A DNA stretch of 64,000 bases from contig CALYCZ020000355.1 of the NCBI GenBank assembly GCA_944470555.2, positions 1 through 64,000 of the forward strand, read 5' to 3'. Below the pieces are notes generated by a model. That model searched no databases and had not been told where the DNA came from. It was given only the letters and a program-made list of their open reading frames with translations. Positions within the stretch are counted from its first letter, which is position 1; every line of letters starts with the position of its first letter. This document shows positions 10,460-20,521 of this stretch, piece by piece. The position numbers and the translations under genes are program-made. The DNA is from Heterobilharzia americana. Taxonomy: Eukaryota; Platyhelminthes; Trematoda; Strigeidida; Schistosomatidae.

Positions 10460-12320
10460 CAGTCCTAAGACAAGATAAAGAGGGGAGGTTGGGCATAGGG
10501 ATACCAACCCTACCACGGAAAAACAATCAAATCGCTAAACAAACTTCAAAGCACAAAAATAAAAACAAAATTATTCCTCACTGGAATCGTGGAGACGAAA
10601 TCACGCCGATTGGTGAAAACCTTCTGAAAGTCAATCAGCAGATGTATCTTCTCTCGATGAAAGTGAAAGTAAACGTGGGGACATGGAATATCAGCACAAT
10701 GTTTGAACCCACCAAGGCTTCACACATTGCAAAAGAGATGAGAAGGTATGACAAAGAAGTGCTAGGAATCTGTGAGGAATCTACAGATGGAATGGAAGTG
10801 GACTCTCAAAACTCTTAACTTGAGAGTCAATAATCTAACCCGATATTGTCACACACACGACAACCACGAGCACACTGAGTTTTCGAGTCACTATCATGAT
10901 GTTCTGAAGACCATCGAAGGCTCGCATGAAGTGGAAGCCAATCTCCTCCATTATAAGGATCGTGACAGTCAGATTCGAATCGAAGGAGAGGAAGGTCACA
11001 ATCATACAATGCTACACTACACACCTACAAATAATGCAGATGAAGAGGAGAAGTAGGAATTCGATGGACAGTTGCAATCAGTACTGGACAAGACGCCACC
11101 CCAGATGGAGACATCAAAATTCCAATGAGTGGGGTGACATGAATGCGAAACTGGAAGCGAACAACACAGGAAGGGAACTTGTAATGGGTAGAGAAGCACT
11201 CGGTGAAATGATGAATGAGAATGGAGAACTGTTTGTAGACTTCTGGACATTCAACGATTTGGTGATTGGAGGCAGTGTGTACAAACACAAGCATATTCAC
11301 AAAGCGAGCGACATGGATTTGATTTCACCAGATGAACACACTACACTCAAAATCAGATCGACTTCATCTCAATGTGAAGAGAGTGAGACGCAGGTAATTG
11401 GACTCAAGATGAAGATGAGGAGGAGATGTAGGTTCACACCACTCACTATCTAGTGCAAGGAACCTGTCTTCAGAATCTAGTTGAAAGCCTTCTGAGAAGC
11501 TGGTGACAGATGACAATTCAAGTTCAATACCCAGAACAGAAAGTGAAGTGAAGGACGAAACTACAATGGACATCTTCACTTCAGCCAACAGATCAAAATG
11601 GAAGACACTGAGCAACATCCCTGAAGGAAACTGAGTGGAATAACACTGGTCTCTTCGAAAGCTATGTGGAAAGAAACCTGCATAACCGTGTTAGGAAGGA
11701 AGAAGAAAGAAGACAACGAATGAATAACCTCGGACACTCAACTCGTCCTTTCCCATGCGGGTTCCACTCGGAGAGCAGTGGAACCTTTTGAAATGGATTA
11801 AGAAAGCAACATGCATAACCTTATTAAGAAGGATGAAAAAAGGGACAGGAATAAGGTCTTGACGGAGATATTGAAACTGACAGAGGAGGGAGTGGAAGGT
11901 GATTAAGCAGAAGATGAACCAGTGCAGTGCTGTAAAGTGATGAATAATGAAAAGAGGAAATGAACACAACCTATCAAACACAACACTGGACAAAGAAGTG
12001 GAGAAGAGTGAGCACAAAGACAAAAGACACTTCCACTACACACTTCCAAGTGAAGCAGAACAGGCTGCAGGTAGGAGAGATAGAGACCTGACAACATTAT
12101 ATCAAATAATCAGGTTACTATCTGGTAGAGAAGAGATCAACATAGATGAAACCAATAAAGGTAGTGATAGTGAAGGAAACCTAGTTATCAAAGAGGAGGA
12201 ACAAAGGAAACAATGAGCCGACTACTTCGAAAAACTCTTGAATTGACCACCACCAGCTGCAACTCGTCCTAAAATGCCACCAGCAGCCCAGTCACAGAAT
12301 TGAATTTCCAGTGAACTCGA
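10460..12320 (+). pseudogene. Family-F retrotransposon 5' half with APE-type endonuclease remnants (arm L)
   Basis: The translated start VGTWNISTMFEPTKASHIAK (about 10672-10731) is the beginning of an APE-like endonuclease domain. Further pieces are KVTIIQCYTTH, GDMNAKLEANNTGRELVMG (GDxN motif, about 11134-11190) and FNDLVIGGSVYKHKHIHKA. A linker-like region (about 11947-12216) contains LTTLYQIIRLLSGREEI. It is read in several frames with stops. Between about 11700 and 11800 a short piece of the element's own C-terminus (reverse orientation, WNPHGKG-like) is embedded. Arm A lacks everything left of about 11945. Confidence 0.8.
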
Positions 12321-12496
12321 GCCCAGATTGTGGTCGACTTGACTGGACTGGATTATGCAGCCAACCGTGAGGATTGAGAAGAGGGGCATACGCTGTTTGA
12401 CCGATGAGAGAGCCAAGAAGATTTATATTTCGCCACTGATGATGATTTATGTCTAATGTCTTGTAGCATAAACTCGAAGATCTACATGCATAAACT

Positions 12497-12857
12497 TACA
12501 ATACAAGTGTGAAACTTGAGCACTGTGGTCGAGTGTAAGTCCATCTTAGTCTGTGTATAAGAAATATCACACAGTGAAACAGTAGCATTTACTGGATAAC
12601 GTTTCGGATACAATTAAGTGTCTATATTCATATCAGGTAACTCCACAACTTCGAGACAGGCTTTATATATTCCTAGTTTTCTCTCCTTCTCTGTGATGAC
12701 AAGGGTAGTAGAATTTTCCATATATCTGGGACAGATGCAACATCATTTCGATTGCATGTGTTTGGTGTTGAATATGGACAACAAATTGTGTCCGAAACGT
12801 TATCCAGTAAATGCTACTGTTTCACTGTGTGATATTTCTAATAAACAGACTAAAATG
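12497..12857. mobile_element. Short PLE-derived element with long terminal inverted repeats (arm L)
   Basis: Inverted arms of about 70 bp (12546-12617 and 12782-12853) share GTAGCATTTACTGGATAACG and its complement. The insertion is bounded by the 9-bp duplication GCATAAACT (12488-12496 and 12858-12866), which shows the target was the family-F RT. The interior (reverse strand) resembles the C-terminal coding part of the nearby PLE: both have a stretch equivalent to ATATGGAAA then TTCTACTACC. It is best explained as a non-autonomous Penelope-type insertion. Copies are at 28118-28478 (A) and about 49888-50248 (B). Confidence 0.65.
12766..12812 (+). ncRNA. Possible degenerate Penelope-type hammerhead
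   Basis: A hairpin GGACA...TGTCC is followed by GAAACGTTATCC and preceded by TTGAATA in the place of CUGANGA. The order is that of minimal hammerheads known in PLE terminal repeats. Key core bases differ (the G before the last A is T), so this is a tentative, probably inactive motif. Confidence 0.35.
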
Positions 12858-13027
12858 GCATAAACTAACAAGTTGGCAGAAGAGGCGATTCAGGTCAGTG
12901 AAAGGAGATGGGACTTCGTCCAGGTGAACGTAGAGAAGACAGAGGTGATGAAGATAACCAACCAACAACAACAACAAGCACCAATCACCATTGACGGAAT
13001 AAATCTAAAGGAAGCAGTCTCTTTCAG

Positions 13028-13100
13028 CTACCTACCTACCTACCTACCTACCACCCCACACCTACCTACCTACCAACCCACCCACCTACCTACCTAGTCA
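13028..13100 (+). repeat. Imperfect (CTAC)n microsatellite inside family-F RT
   Basis: CTAC units with a few variant bases replace the codons for the conserved FTYLGS motif. The A (about 27890-27950) and B (about 49665-49715) copies differ in unit number and interruptions. Confidence 0.9.
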
Positions 13101-13370
13101 GCGTCGTTTCAATTACAGGCGGCGACACATGCATAGATGAGGATGTCAAATCTGGGATCGGAAAGAAAGTAAGACAGGCCTTCCTGCATCAGTCTGAAAT
13201 AATGACTGCAGAGATCTTTTGCACTCAGCATAGAGCGTGAACAACATCTGGATTCTCGACACTAACATCAAGTCAGTGCTCCTATGAGAGGGTTCAGAAA
13301 CTTGGAGCGTCACGAAAAGCATTTCCAACAAACTACAGACATTCATCAGCAGCTGTCGCTAACAATCACT

Positions 13371-13969
13371 TAACGCTCACTTCCATCAGCCATGCAGGAT
13401 AGTGTTCAGAGATGCAGTGAGAGGATACAAGGTTTGTGCGGCTTATTTAAACCACCTCTACAATAGCAGATGAATTAGTAAATACACATGGGGTTGCCGA
13501 AGGTGGTAGTTTATCTCCTACACACCCATGAATTAATTGTCGACTAAAGAAAACAATCCGAAGTTAGGCGGAAAAGAAGAAGGTCTTCTTCAGTTCCTTG
13601 GACAATCGATCATTCAGCATCTCTGACAATGTTCCTCCCATGAATCCAACATTTATGAATAGTATGTTCTTTGGGACTGAAGGGGTTTTGAATAGCATCT
13701 CGAATCGTTCTGTTCTTCATTGTCAACTTCAGCTGATCATCAGGATACCAAAACGTATGTAATCAATAGTTTTCATTATATGCAGTTACAAAAATTTACA
13801 TTTAAATACGACTAAATACTTCACAAAATGAGGTAAACCAAATAACACTTCTCAAGTTTATACAAGAACTATCATTCACTTCAGACGATTATAGGAAAAA
13901 CAGCCTGTTTAATTTGTACCACACCACAATGATACTTTGACGACTGTGAAACAACGTAAATGACAACAC
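13371..13969. other. Spacer, no gene recognised
   Basis: Moderately AT-rich DNA between the family-F remnant and the diverged repeat. No supportable gene. Confidence 0.45.
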
Positions 13970-14556
13970 AATTTCAGTAGGTAAGAACACTACATTCAGA
14001 GACGAGAACTGATGAAAAGAGACTCCACCCAACCCCCAGGATACTTCCTTGCCATCAAACAACTATGTCAAATGTCAAATAGCTAACTTTGATGGGTAAG
14101 TTATTGGATAAATTATCCAATGATATTTCAACTAACCACACATGAGACAAGAATTGAAATGCAAGACATCTACGTTAGCAGCTGATGACTTCGAATATTG
14201 ATTTCCTATCAGAAATCTCTTGCAACAATACTGATATCAGTATTCTCCTGTATACCAGTTCTATCAAATGAATCAAATGACCAACTATCTATCTCATCTG
14301 ACTACTTCCACTGACGCCCGCCCGTCCATCTCCTCCTATTGAACCAGATATACAACCTGTGCCATGTTACTTCACTCTGAACGGGTTCCACACGTCTCTC
14401 CTGAACAACTGAAATCATCGGTAAGTAGTGCTTAAATTGATCATGTCACCAACACGCGTCATTGTATCTCGAAACGGGCTACATTCTGAGGTGTAAATCT
14501 TTATATTATCTGCGTTGAAAATCTAATGCCGTTCGTGTGTAAAACTGAGCTTTGTA
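13970..14556 (+). repeat. Unidentified dispersed repeat, copy 2
   Basis: Diverged copy of 9950-10400 in the same orientation. Blocks shared in order include AGAGACGAGA, ACTTCACTC, TGTCACCAA and GAGCTTTGTATGTAA. It contains a GCCCGCCCG patch near 14316. The right end is cut at about 14557 by a SINE on the other strand. Confidence 0.6.
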
Positions 14557-14900
14557 TGTAATACAGCACGGTTCATTGTTGTTTGATACTAGTAATTTCA
14601 CATTGCTATACAGGGCCGAACTGCTAAATCACTGTTGGTAGACGGGCTCCTATGAGGACGCCTCGATACTCCCGGATATTCATGATGCTGTGTCCATCTT
14701 GGTGACTCGTAGTGGAATCCGGGACATTCATTTTGTACTATCACGGACTAATCAGCTAAATGTGTTTTTTTTCACCTCAGTGAGCGGTGTTTTTCCAATT
14801 GGAGAATCGAACCTTGTACCCATCGTTTCAAACGCCATTGAATTATCCACCAGACCACGGGAGTAAAAGGGCCATCAAGTATAATTCGCTGTTGTTTGAT
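14557..14900 (-). mobile_element. Sm-alpha-type SINE with degenerate hammerhead (arm L)
   Basis: On the reverse strand the head has box A TGGTCTGGTGG (about 14851-14861) and box B GGTTCGATTCTCC (about 14802-14814), a near-consensus pol III internal promoter. Next comes a degenerate hammerhead (CTGATTAGTCC ... AAAATGAATGTC, about 14707-14757), then a tail containing GGAGCCCGTCTACCAACAG that is shared in diverged form with the SINE at 18560-18905. The ribozyme core has lost G8 and the GAAA context. Confidence 0.75.
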
Positions 14901-15229
14901 AGTTAGAAATGGTTCATCTTGTTTACTTTCATGGTCTTATTGAGCAGTCTTAAAAATAAGACCTTTCTACCACTACTACTACTCTCCACATCATTCCTTC
15001 ACCGTATGTAGAAATTTTGACCAAACATTGATTGATCACTGGAGAAATACCGAATTCATGCTGTATAGTCCTGAGTACTGACTGATTTCTTTTAATCATT
15101 TCAAAATGTGATCACCAAGCTAGGAGACACTCCATCACGGTGAATTTTGATGAGACAGATAGCCTCGCTTTACCAAGGTTTCCTGCTTTTGTCACTTGTC
15201 ACCCCAAGGAACTGATATCCTCTCTGACA
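14901..15229. other. Spacer with short (ACT)n run
   Basis: Contains a CTACTACTACT run near 14970. No gene recognised. The unit count differs between copies. Confidence 0.45.
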
Positions 15230-16320
15230 TGTGATCATCATCATCAATATCAACATAGGAACAGGCATTACTGCGTAACGATCCGAGTTGCCACACCTCA
15301 TATCAGTACATCAAGTAGAAAGGCAGTGAGTGAAAGGTGAAGATAAGGAAACTTAGTCAAAAGAAATATGAAGTAGGAAAAGAGAGAAAGGAAGAATGAG
15401 AAAATGGTGAGGTTCGGCATAGCGTCGTTAAGATGAGGATAATGTGTGTCGGTATGCATATGCGCCACTGACATCGGTTCTGAACCATGTGATCACCTAG
15501 GGTTTCCAACCACTGGTTCCTCTTGTCCGCCAATCCCAACCACCCAGTCTCTGTCGCCCCACATGTTTCAAACCAACTGTCAAACACTTCACACATTGAT
15601 GTCATGTTTTAGTCTGGCCATCTCGGCCCCTTTTTCCAGCCTGCACCCACCTCAGCCAACATTGTGTGACGAGGCAATCAGCTACTAGGCATAAGTAACA
15701 CATGTCCCAACCACCTCAGTCGATGGAGGTTCACAACTTCGTCAACTGATTCACCTCTACTCCCTAAAACTCTACACCTCACTTCTGCATTACTCATGTG
15801 GTGACACCATGGAATACGGCATATACTACGAAGGCAACGGTGGTCAAACACTTGAAGCCTTCTCATGTCTTCCACCTTCAATGGCCATGTTTCACAGCCA
15901 TACAGTGGAACAGAGCGGACTGCTGTGCAGGTGCAGGTGCAGTGCACGCAACCCATAACAGGCAGTCAGATATCACGGCAGCGCCATATGTGGTGTTAGT
16001 TGACAAAAGCCAGTCATGCTTTTATATTGGTGTAGAGATTCCATCGGTCAGTGAGCCACCACGGCTGATCCTACTTACCAGGTAAGTGAAGTGGTCAACA
16101 CACTCAACCATTACACTCTCTATTGTTAGCCGTGGAACCGGTGAAGATGAATCCTGGAGTAACAATTTACATTTGAGTGGTGATATACGCATCTCAAACA
16201 TTCTCAAATCACTGGTCAAAGTGTCCAGAAGACTCTCGATCTTGTCAGTGTCTTCACCTAACAGGACTATGCCATCTGCATATTGTAGGTGTCACAAAAA
16301 TTCTCCCGACATGTGAACCC
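15230..16320 (-). pseudogene. Family-Y retrotransposon RT 3' end, reverse strand (arm L)
   Basis: The reverse strand reads QYADGIVLLGEDTDKIESLL (near 16255-16300), TSDLRMFEMRISPLKCKLLLQD, VDHFTYLVSRIS, then LYGCETWPLKVEDMRRLQVF and RLRWLGHVLLMPSS followed by a stop (near 15678-15690). Arm A has the same stop and B does not. It ends in a (GAT)n tail (about 15235-15250). It is 5'-truncated at about 16320, a usual outcome of target-primed reverse transcription. It closely resembles the Y copy at 1-1175. Confidence 0.85.
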
Positions 16321-16639
16321 ACTCACGGTGATCGACCTCCGGTTTGGGATGGATTAGATGTATTGATTTATCATTTAAGAGATGCCAGTTTCATTCTGTT
16401 CAGTCCTGTGTGCTGATGAAGTACTAGAGATCATTTGGCAATAAGACCACCTTACTGTTTCAAGATGAGACTGATAGCAGTAAGAAGTGACAAATTTTCT
16501 GTTGTTAACGTTTGACAGATGAATATAAACTATTTTTTTGATAGTGATCTGCATTCTATTTTCGGAAGTGTCTTTTATGGCATTAGGGGATAATTTACGA
16601 TACATTTAAAGTAAGCGAGGATCCGCAAAGCAGGACTGG
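16321..16639. other. Spacer between two retroelement ends
   Basis: An open frame on the reverse strand (16375-16605) is preserved in all copies but has no recognisable domain. Confidence 0.4.
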
Positions 16640-17200
16640 CTTTCATTAATCTGATATTAGTGTGGAGATCTACTGCACTCCACTGCATTCAGCAGAAAGC
16701 ATGAAGAAGAAACGGATTTTCAACATCAACGTCAAGTCACTGCTTCTATGTGATGGTTCAGAAACTTGGTGTGTCACGAAAAGCACTTCCAACAAACTAC
16801 AGACATTCATCAACAGCTGCAACCCACGCTCACTCGATACTGAAGATGAGATCAGATGACCGGAAAGGATAATAAGAATAAGTAAGAAGGAACTCTGGCT
16901 GGCTGGCTGGCTGGCTGGCTGGCTAGCAACAAACCAAGGAGGCGAGAACCCATCACCCAACAAATATGCGGAAGAAGAACATGGAGATGTATTGGATTGG
17001 AAACGATGAGTTGGACGTCCGAGGTGAGGGTGACGTGGAGGCGATGATGTGAGGAAGAAATGAAAGCTTGTGTGGAGTCGTGGAGAAAGGATGAACAGAT
17101 TGCAGAGAAAAGAGTGGAATAACGGCGTGCTACTGAATTCCTATGTTCAACTAGGAACCCAAGAGGAAAATAATAATAATAATAATAATGATAATAATTT
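16640..17200 (+). pseudogene. Family-F retrotransposon 3' end (arm L), just upstream of the GT31 gene
   Basis: Frames give NINVKSLLLCDGSETWCVTK and STSNKLQTFINSCNPRSLDTEDEIR (split here), then a CTGG-repeat in place of ELWERTN. A 3' UTR follows, ending in a (TAA)n-rich tail (about 17166-17200), typical of RTE-type 3' ends. The fragment is 5'-truncated. The GT31 start codon lies about 150 bp downstream, so the element may have landed in the gene's upstream region. Confidence 0.8.
16895..16925 (+). repeat. (CTGG)n microsatellite
   Basis: About 7-8 units in L, about 4-5 in A (24066-24084) and about 7 in B (45830-45857). It lies at the codons equivalent to LWERT of family F. Confidence 0.9.
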
Positions 17201-17290
17201 CAGTAAGTGATTTATCGGGTACTATAGCTCTACTTGGTTATCAGGGTATCATATTGGTATATAAAGCTAACTTGATTAACTATGCTGTAT

Positions 17291-17303
17291 GTTTTATTTA
17301 CAG
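17291..17303 (+). promoter_or_regulatory. Possible 3' splice acceptor upstream of GT31
   Basis: The pyrimidine-rich run GTTTTATTTACAG ends 50 bases before the GT31 ATG. It fits an acceptor for a 5' UTR exon or for spliced-leader addition, which schistosomes use. No donor was identified. Confidence 0.35.
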
Positions 17304-17353
17304 ATAATGTTCAATGAACAAATCAAGGGATAATTGAATTCATAATTGTAGCA

Positions 17354-18481
17354 ATGCTCAGCATACATTTGTGTTATCCATTCAATCGAATACTATATGA
17401 AAGAAACATTGATTACACTTTATACTATACTATTTTAACACGTATTTTTCAAGGTTTTATCATTCTGTTTATTTTCTTCAATATTATATACTTTATAATA
17501 ATTTTTATCAATGGTATATATTATATGATATGTAATGATAAAGTTATTGTATATACCGAGAAGCATAACAGTGTATACCCTGTTGATAATAGTATGAATC
17601 ATACTGGATATTATGAATACTTACTTACACCGAATACAACATATATTCATACAATCCTTTCACCAAAAAACCAATGTAATTCATTATCATATAATAATGA
17701 AACAAATATTCTACTATTTATTAAATCAACAATTGATCAGTTTGAATTACGCCAATCATTACGTAATACATGGGCTAATTATAAATGTTATATAAAATAT
17801 GGTATTAGAGCATATATTTACTTTACTCTTGGTAGACAGAATATATCAGCATGGAATACATCATCATTAATACAATCTAGAATATTTTATGAACATAAAA
17901 TATATCAAGATATTCTACAATTTGATTTTATTGAAAGTTATTATAATGTAACACGAAAATTGATTGGAACCATTGAATACGCTACTTTACATTGTTTTAA
18001 TGCAAAGTTTATTTTATTAATTGATCAAGATTTTATTGTTAATCCAATGAATTTAGCAAAATATCTTTCAAATATTAATACTATTGAATATACTAGATAT
18101 GTTGGAGGTTATATAATTCAACATGCTGTACCATTTCGAAATGAAAATAGTAAATGGTTTATTTCGAATAGAAATTTCCCATTCAATTCATATCCAAGTT
18201 ATCCTATTGGTGGAACAATAATTTTTAGTCGACCAGTTGTTATTACCTTGAATAAGATATTACGTCATATGAAATTATTCCCCTTTGATGATGTATTAAT
18301 TGGTATTATTTTAGAAAAACTTCAAATTCCAATTGTTCATATAAAAATATTTTCTTTGAAAAATATATTTCAAATGTTAGACAACAGTTTATTACTTTAC
18401 ACACTTATGATAATGCGAATATTCTGTTTAATATATGGAAATCTTTACGATTCTATGATATGTGTATATAATATAAGATGA
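17354..18481 (+). CDS. GT31 family beta-1,3-galactosyltransferase-like protein (arm L copy)
   Basis: The gene is predicted to make a 375-residue type II Golgi membrane enzyme transferring a sugar from UDP-sugar in beta-1,3 linkage. There is a short cytoplasmic start, then one membrane anchor (about residues 34-59). The lumenal domain carries GT31 motifs in order: R133-x3-R137-N-T-W140; E180 to K202 (DILQFDFIESYYNVT, the family DF-DSY-NLT block); the DxD metal site D224-Q-D226 followed by FIVNP; YPSYPIGGTIIFS (280-292); and D312-D-V-L-I-G317. N-glycosylation sequons occur at N94, N163, N168 and N198. No intron interrupts the frame. It is AT-rich compared with the flanking retroelements. The last 35-40 residues look unlike the family; the -1 frame (stop at 18469-18471) offers a better tail. 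Acceptor specificity cannot be told. Confidence 0.85.
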   Translation: MLSIHLCYPFNRILYERNIDYTLYYTILTRIFQGFIILFIFFNIIYFIIIFINGIYYMICNDKVIVYTEKHNSVYPVDNSMNHTGYYEYLLTPNTTYIHTILSPKNQCNSLSYNNETNILLFIKSTIDQFELRQSLRNTWANYKCYIKYGIRAYIYFTLGRQNISAWNTSSLIQSRIFYEHKIYQDILQFDFIESYYNVTRKLIGTIEYATLHCFNAKFILLIDQDFIVNPMNLAKYLSNINTIEYTRYVGGYIIQHAVPFRNENSKWFISNRNFPFNSYPSYPIGGTIIFSRPVVITLNKILRHMKLFPFDDVLIGIILEKLQIPIVHIKIFSLKNIFQMLDNSLLLYTLMIMRIFCLIYGNLYDSMICVYNIR

Positions 18482-18559
18482 AAAATGCTTCAACTAACAC
18501 TAATCAATCCGTTTCGTTTGTTTTCTTTTTCTAAAATAATATTCATGTTACTGTAATTA

Positions 18560-18905
18560 TCAATGATAAGTCGGTGATTGGCGAAAGTAATACGGGACTC
18601 ATGTTTTATTCTATTTGAGATTTGTTTATCACCTGGATGTACCTGCATCTCAGTGAATGATGTTATTCCCATTCTTCCTTTCAAACTCCAAAGGGATATA
18701 TATTCATTAAGCCACTGGAGTATGATAGCCACATCTTGTACAATAGGTGTCAATTGTTGTAATGATACTTGTAATTTTCAGTTACTCTACACGGCCGAAT
18801 TTCTCGACTTCAGTTGGCAGGTGGGCTCCTATGTGTATGCCACGATATTGCCAGTTATTCCTGTTATCCTTTCAGTCGTGGATTGGGCATTAGCTGACTA
18901 TTGAG
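18560..18905 (-). mobile_element. Degenerate Sm-alpha-type SINE downstream of GT31 (arm L)
   Basis: The reverse strand shows GTACATCCAGGTGATAAAC, CTCAAATAGAATAAAACATGAGTCCCG. These align with the hammerhead order (stem I, core, CAAATA loop, GAAA, stem III) but nearly all core bases are changed. The tail CACCTGCCAACTGAAGTCGAG ... GGCCGTGTAGAG resembles the tail of the 14557-14900 SINE. Open frames on both strands here (18490-18753 and 18578-18904) are preserved in the copies but are explained by the SINE. Confidence 0.6.
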
Positions 18906-18952
18906 TGATAAATAAAGCCGAACCTAAATATACTTTATACTAAATATATATA

Positions 18953-20355
18953 CCTAAATATATCGGACTTAAGTAGAGTGGCTTTATTCCACCCTCTTGT
19001 GTTTGATGAGATCATACTAGGCGTACAGTTGTGCCTCACCTCCACAGCCTTCAAGTTTCAGGACAAAATATACAGACAAACAGAAACAGTAGCAATGGGA
19101 TCACCAATATCCCTAATCGTAGCAGATATATTTATGGATAGTTAGGAAAGCATGGCTTTACAAAAGTTTAGTCCTCCACCTAAGATATGCTGGCGATATA
19201 TGGATGACACGTTTACTGTGTTGAAATAGGAACATATCGACAATTTCCTAATACATATAAACTCAGTAGTGGACGCAATCCAATTCACTCACGAGAAGGT
19301 AGAAAGTGAACCAGAAGAATTACAGGATAAAAAGGAAGGACAGACGGTAGCTTGGATACTACTGTCTACAGAAGACCAACACATTCCAACAGGTATCTAG
19401 ACTTCAAATCATCCCATCAGATGTCAGCTAAGGCAGGTTTAGTCAAATGTTCAAGTGATAGAGCTAGAAAACTGACTAGTCACAGAAACAACCTAAACAA
19501 TGAATTGAAGCACATAAAAGAAGCACTAATAGTTAATAATTATCTTCCACAGTTTATCACGAAATTCCTACATATTCACAAGAAACGAAAAAATAACAGT
19601 CACACGGGTTCGACTAATAAGGACAACACGAGTGGAAATGAGTTCACAGCCTCCATTGTGTTACCGTAGAAGGTGTGTACATCAGAAACTTTACATAAGA
19701 TCCTCAACAGAGCTGGAATTAGAGGGGCATTTAAACCTACAAACTCACTCCGAGATAAACTCTGTCAGCTGGTTTAAAGATCAGATAGAACCAATTAAGC
19801 AAAATAATATAATCTATCAAATGCGATGTAATGACTATGAGGTCAAGTGCATAGGTCAAACTAGCCCGGTTGGTCGGGGTCAGTTAGAATAGCCGAACAT
19901 AGGAATTTATCTAAATATAGAATAACAGACCCAAATAAGATCAATAATGTAGAAAAACAGTCGGCTGTCGCTATGCATGCATTAACACACAACCACACAA
20001 TAGGGTTAAATAAAGCCACTCTACTTAAGTCCAATACATTTAGGTAAAGAGAGAGAGAGATTGATTACTGAATTTTTGTTCATCGAATCAACACGCAACA
20101 CATGTGATAGAAATGACACAACACTTACATCAGAGATATGGAAAGTTCTACTACCGATAAAGACAACTCATATGAGGTGATGTAACTATAAAAATCGAAT
20201 GTCGAAAGTGGTGTGATTACAATCATATGATGATGAGTAATGATAATTTCTGTTCTAAACATCATCAAGTAAATAATACTGTATCACGTGGTGTGTTATA
20301 AATCAAATAAATCAGTGTAATATTTTGAGGGAGTTGTGGAGATTTGAAAATATTT
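18953..20355 (+). pseudogene. Penelope-like element: RT fragment plus GIY-YIG tail (arm L)
   Basis: Translation with frame changes gives FQDKIYRQTETVAMGSPISLIVADIFMDS (PLE motif with AMGSPIS, about 19055-19143), then CWRYMDDTFTVLK (RT catalytic YMDD, about 19189-19227). VYRRPTHSNRYLDF (about 19364-19405) and a linker follow, then IIYQMRCNDYEVKCIGQTS (GIY-YIG-type start, about 19810-19866) and a C-terminal ESTRNTCDRNDTTLTSEIW. It is broken by stops after FMDS and TVLK. The 36-bp inverted sequences at 18953-18988 and 20009-20044 bound most of the RT/GIY-YIG part. The 5' RT half is absent. The family is known to encode RT plus GIY-YIG endonuclease. Confidence 0.8.
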
Positions 20356-20412
20356 CAAGTTGTTATTCATCGTAGACTGACATCATTTGGAGGAACAAAG
20401 GAAACTTGGGAT

Positions 20413-20464
20413 CACTGGACAGCTGTTTCGTCCTAGTATGGAACTCCTTAGCAGTGCGCACTAA
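20413..20464 (-). ncRNA. Hammerhead ribozyme, damaged core (left arm of fold-back element)
   Basis: The reverse strand reads GCACTG-CTAAGGAG, a TTCC/GGAC stem II region, GAAA, stem III ACAGCTGT, C, then CAGTG for stem I. The essential G of CUGANGA is A, and stem II has a mismatch, so activity is unlikely. Confidence 0.75.
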
Positions 20465-20471
20465 CGACGTA

Positions 20472-20507
20472 TTGGCCACGGAACCTGAAGTTCACGGGTT
20501 CGATCCC
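20472..20507 (+). promoter_or_regulatory. tRNA-like internal pol III promoter (box A/box B)
   Basis: Box-A-like TTGGCCACGG (20472-20481) and consensus box B GGTTCGATCCC (20497-20507) lie in the unpaired loop. Their strand matches the intact hammerhead downstream, the usual order in Sm-alpha elements. The close box spacing suggests a shortened tRNA head. Confidence 0.65.
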
Positions 20508-20521
20508 TGGCTGAGTCGTTG

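Larger units (their letters stand above)
12320..13370 (+). pseudogene. Family-F retrotransposon RT 3' part, interrupted by a PLE-derived insert
   Basis: At about 12326 the linker (ending near CTCGAGCCC) is joined directly to a sequence just before the FADD site, so about 680 bp of RT palm is missing. Arm A keeps that palm (28640-29325). FADD-like remnants (about 12430-12470) lead into the insertion at 12497-12857. The RT resumes with KLAEEAIQVSERRWDFVQ, VEKTEVMKI and a TYL region expanded into CTAC repeats, then DEDVKSGIGKKVRQAFLH. The remnant ends near 13370. Confidence 0.8.

Noticed and set aside
13560..13700. Possible host exon in the 13371-13969 spacer
   Set aside because: No sustained frame, no splice-site pair with coding potential, and stops in all frames.
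18490..18904. Conserved 87- and 108-residue frames downstream of GT31
   Set aside because: Both overlap a degenerate SINE on opposite strands. Preservation follows from recent duplication. No domain is seen.
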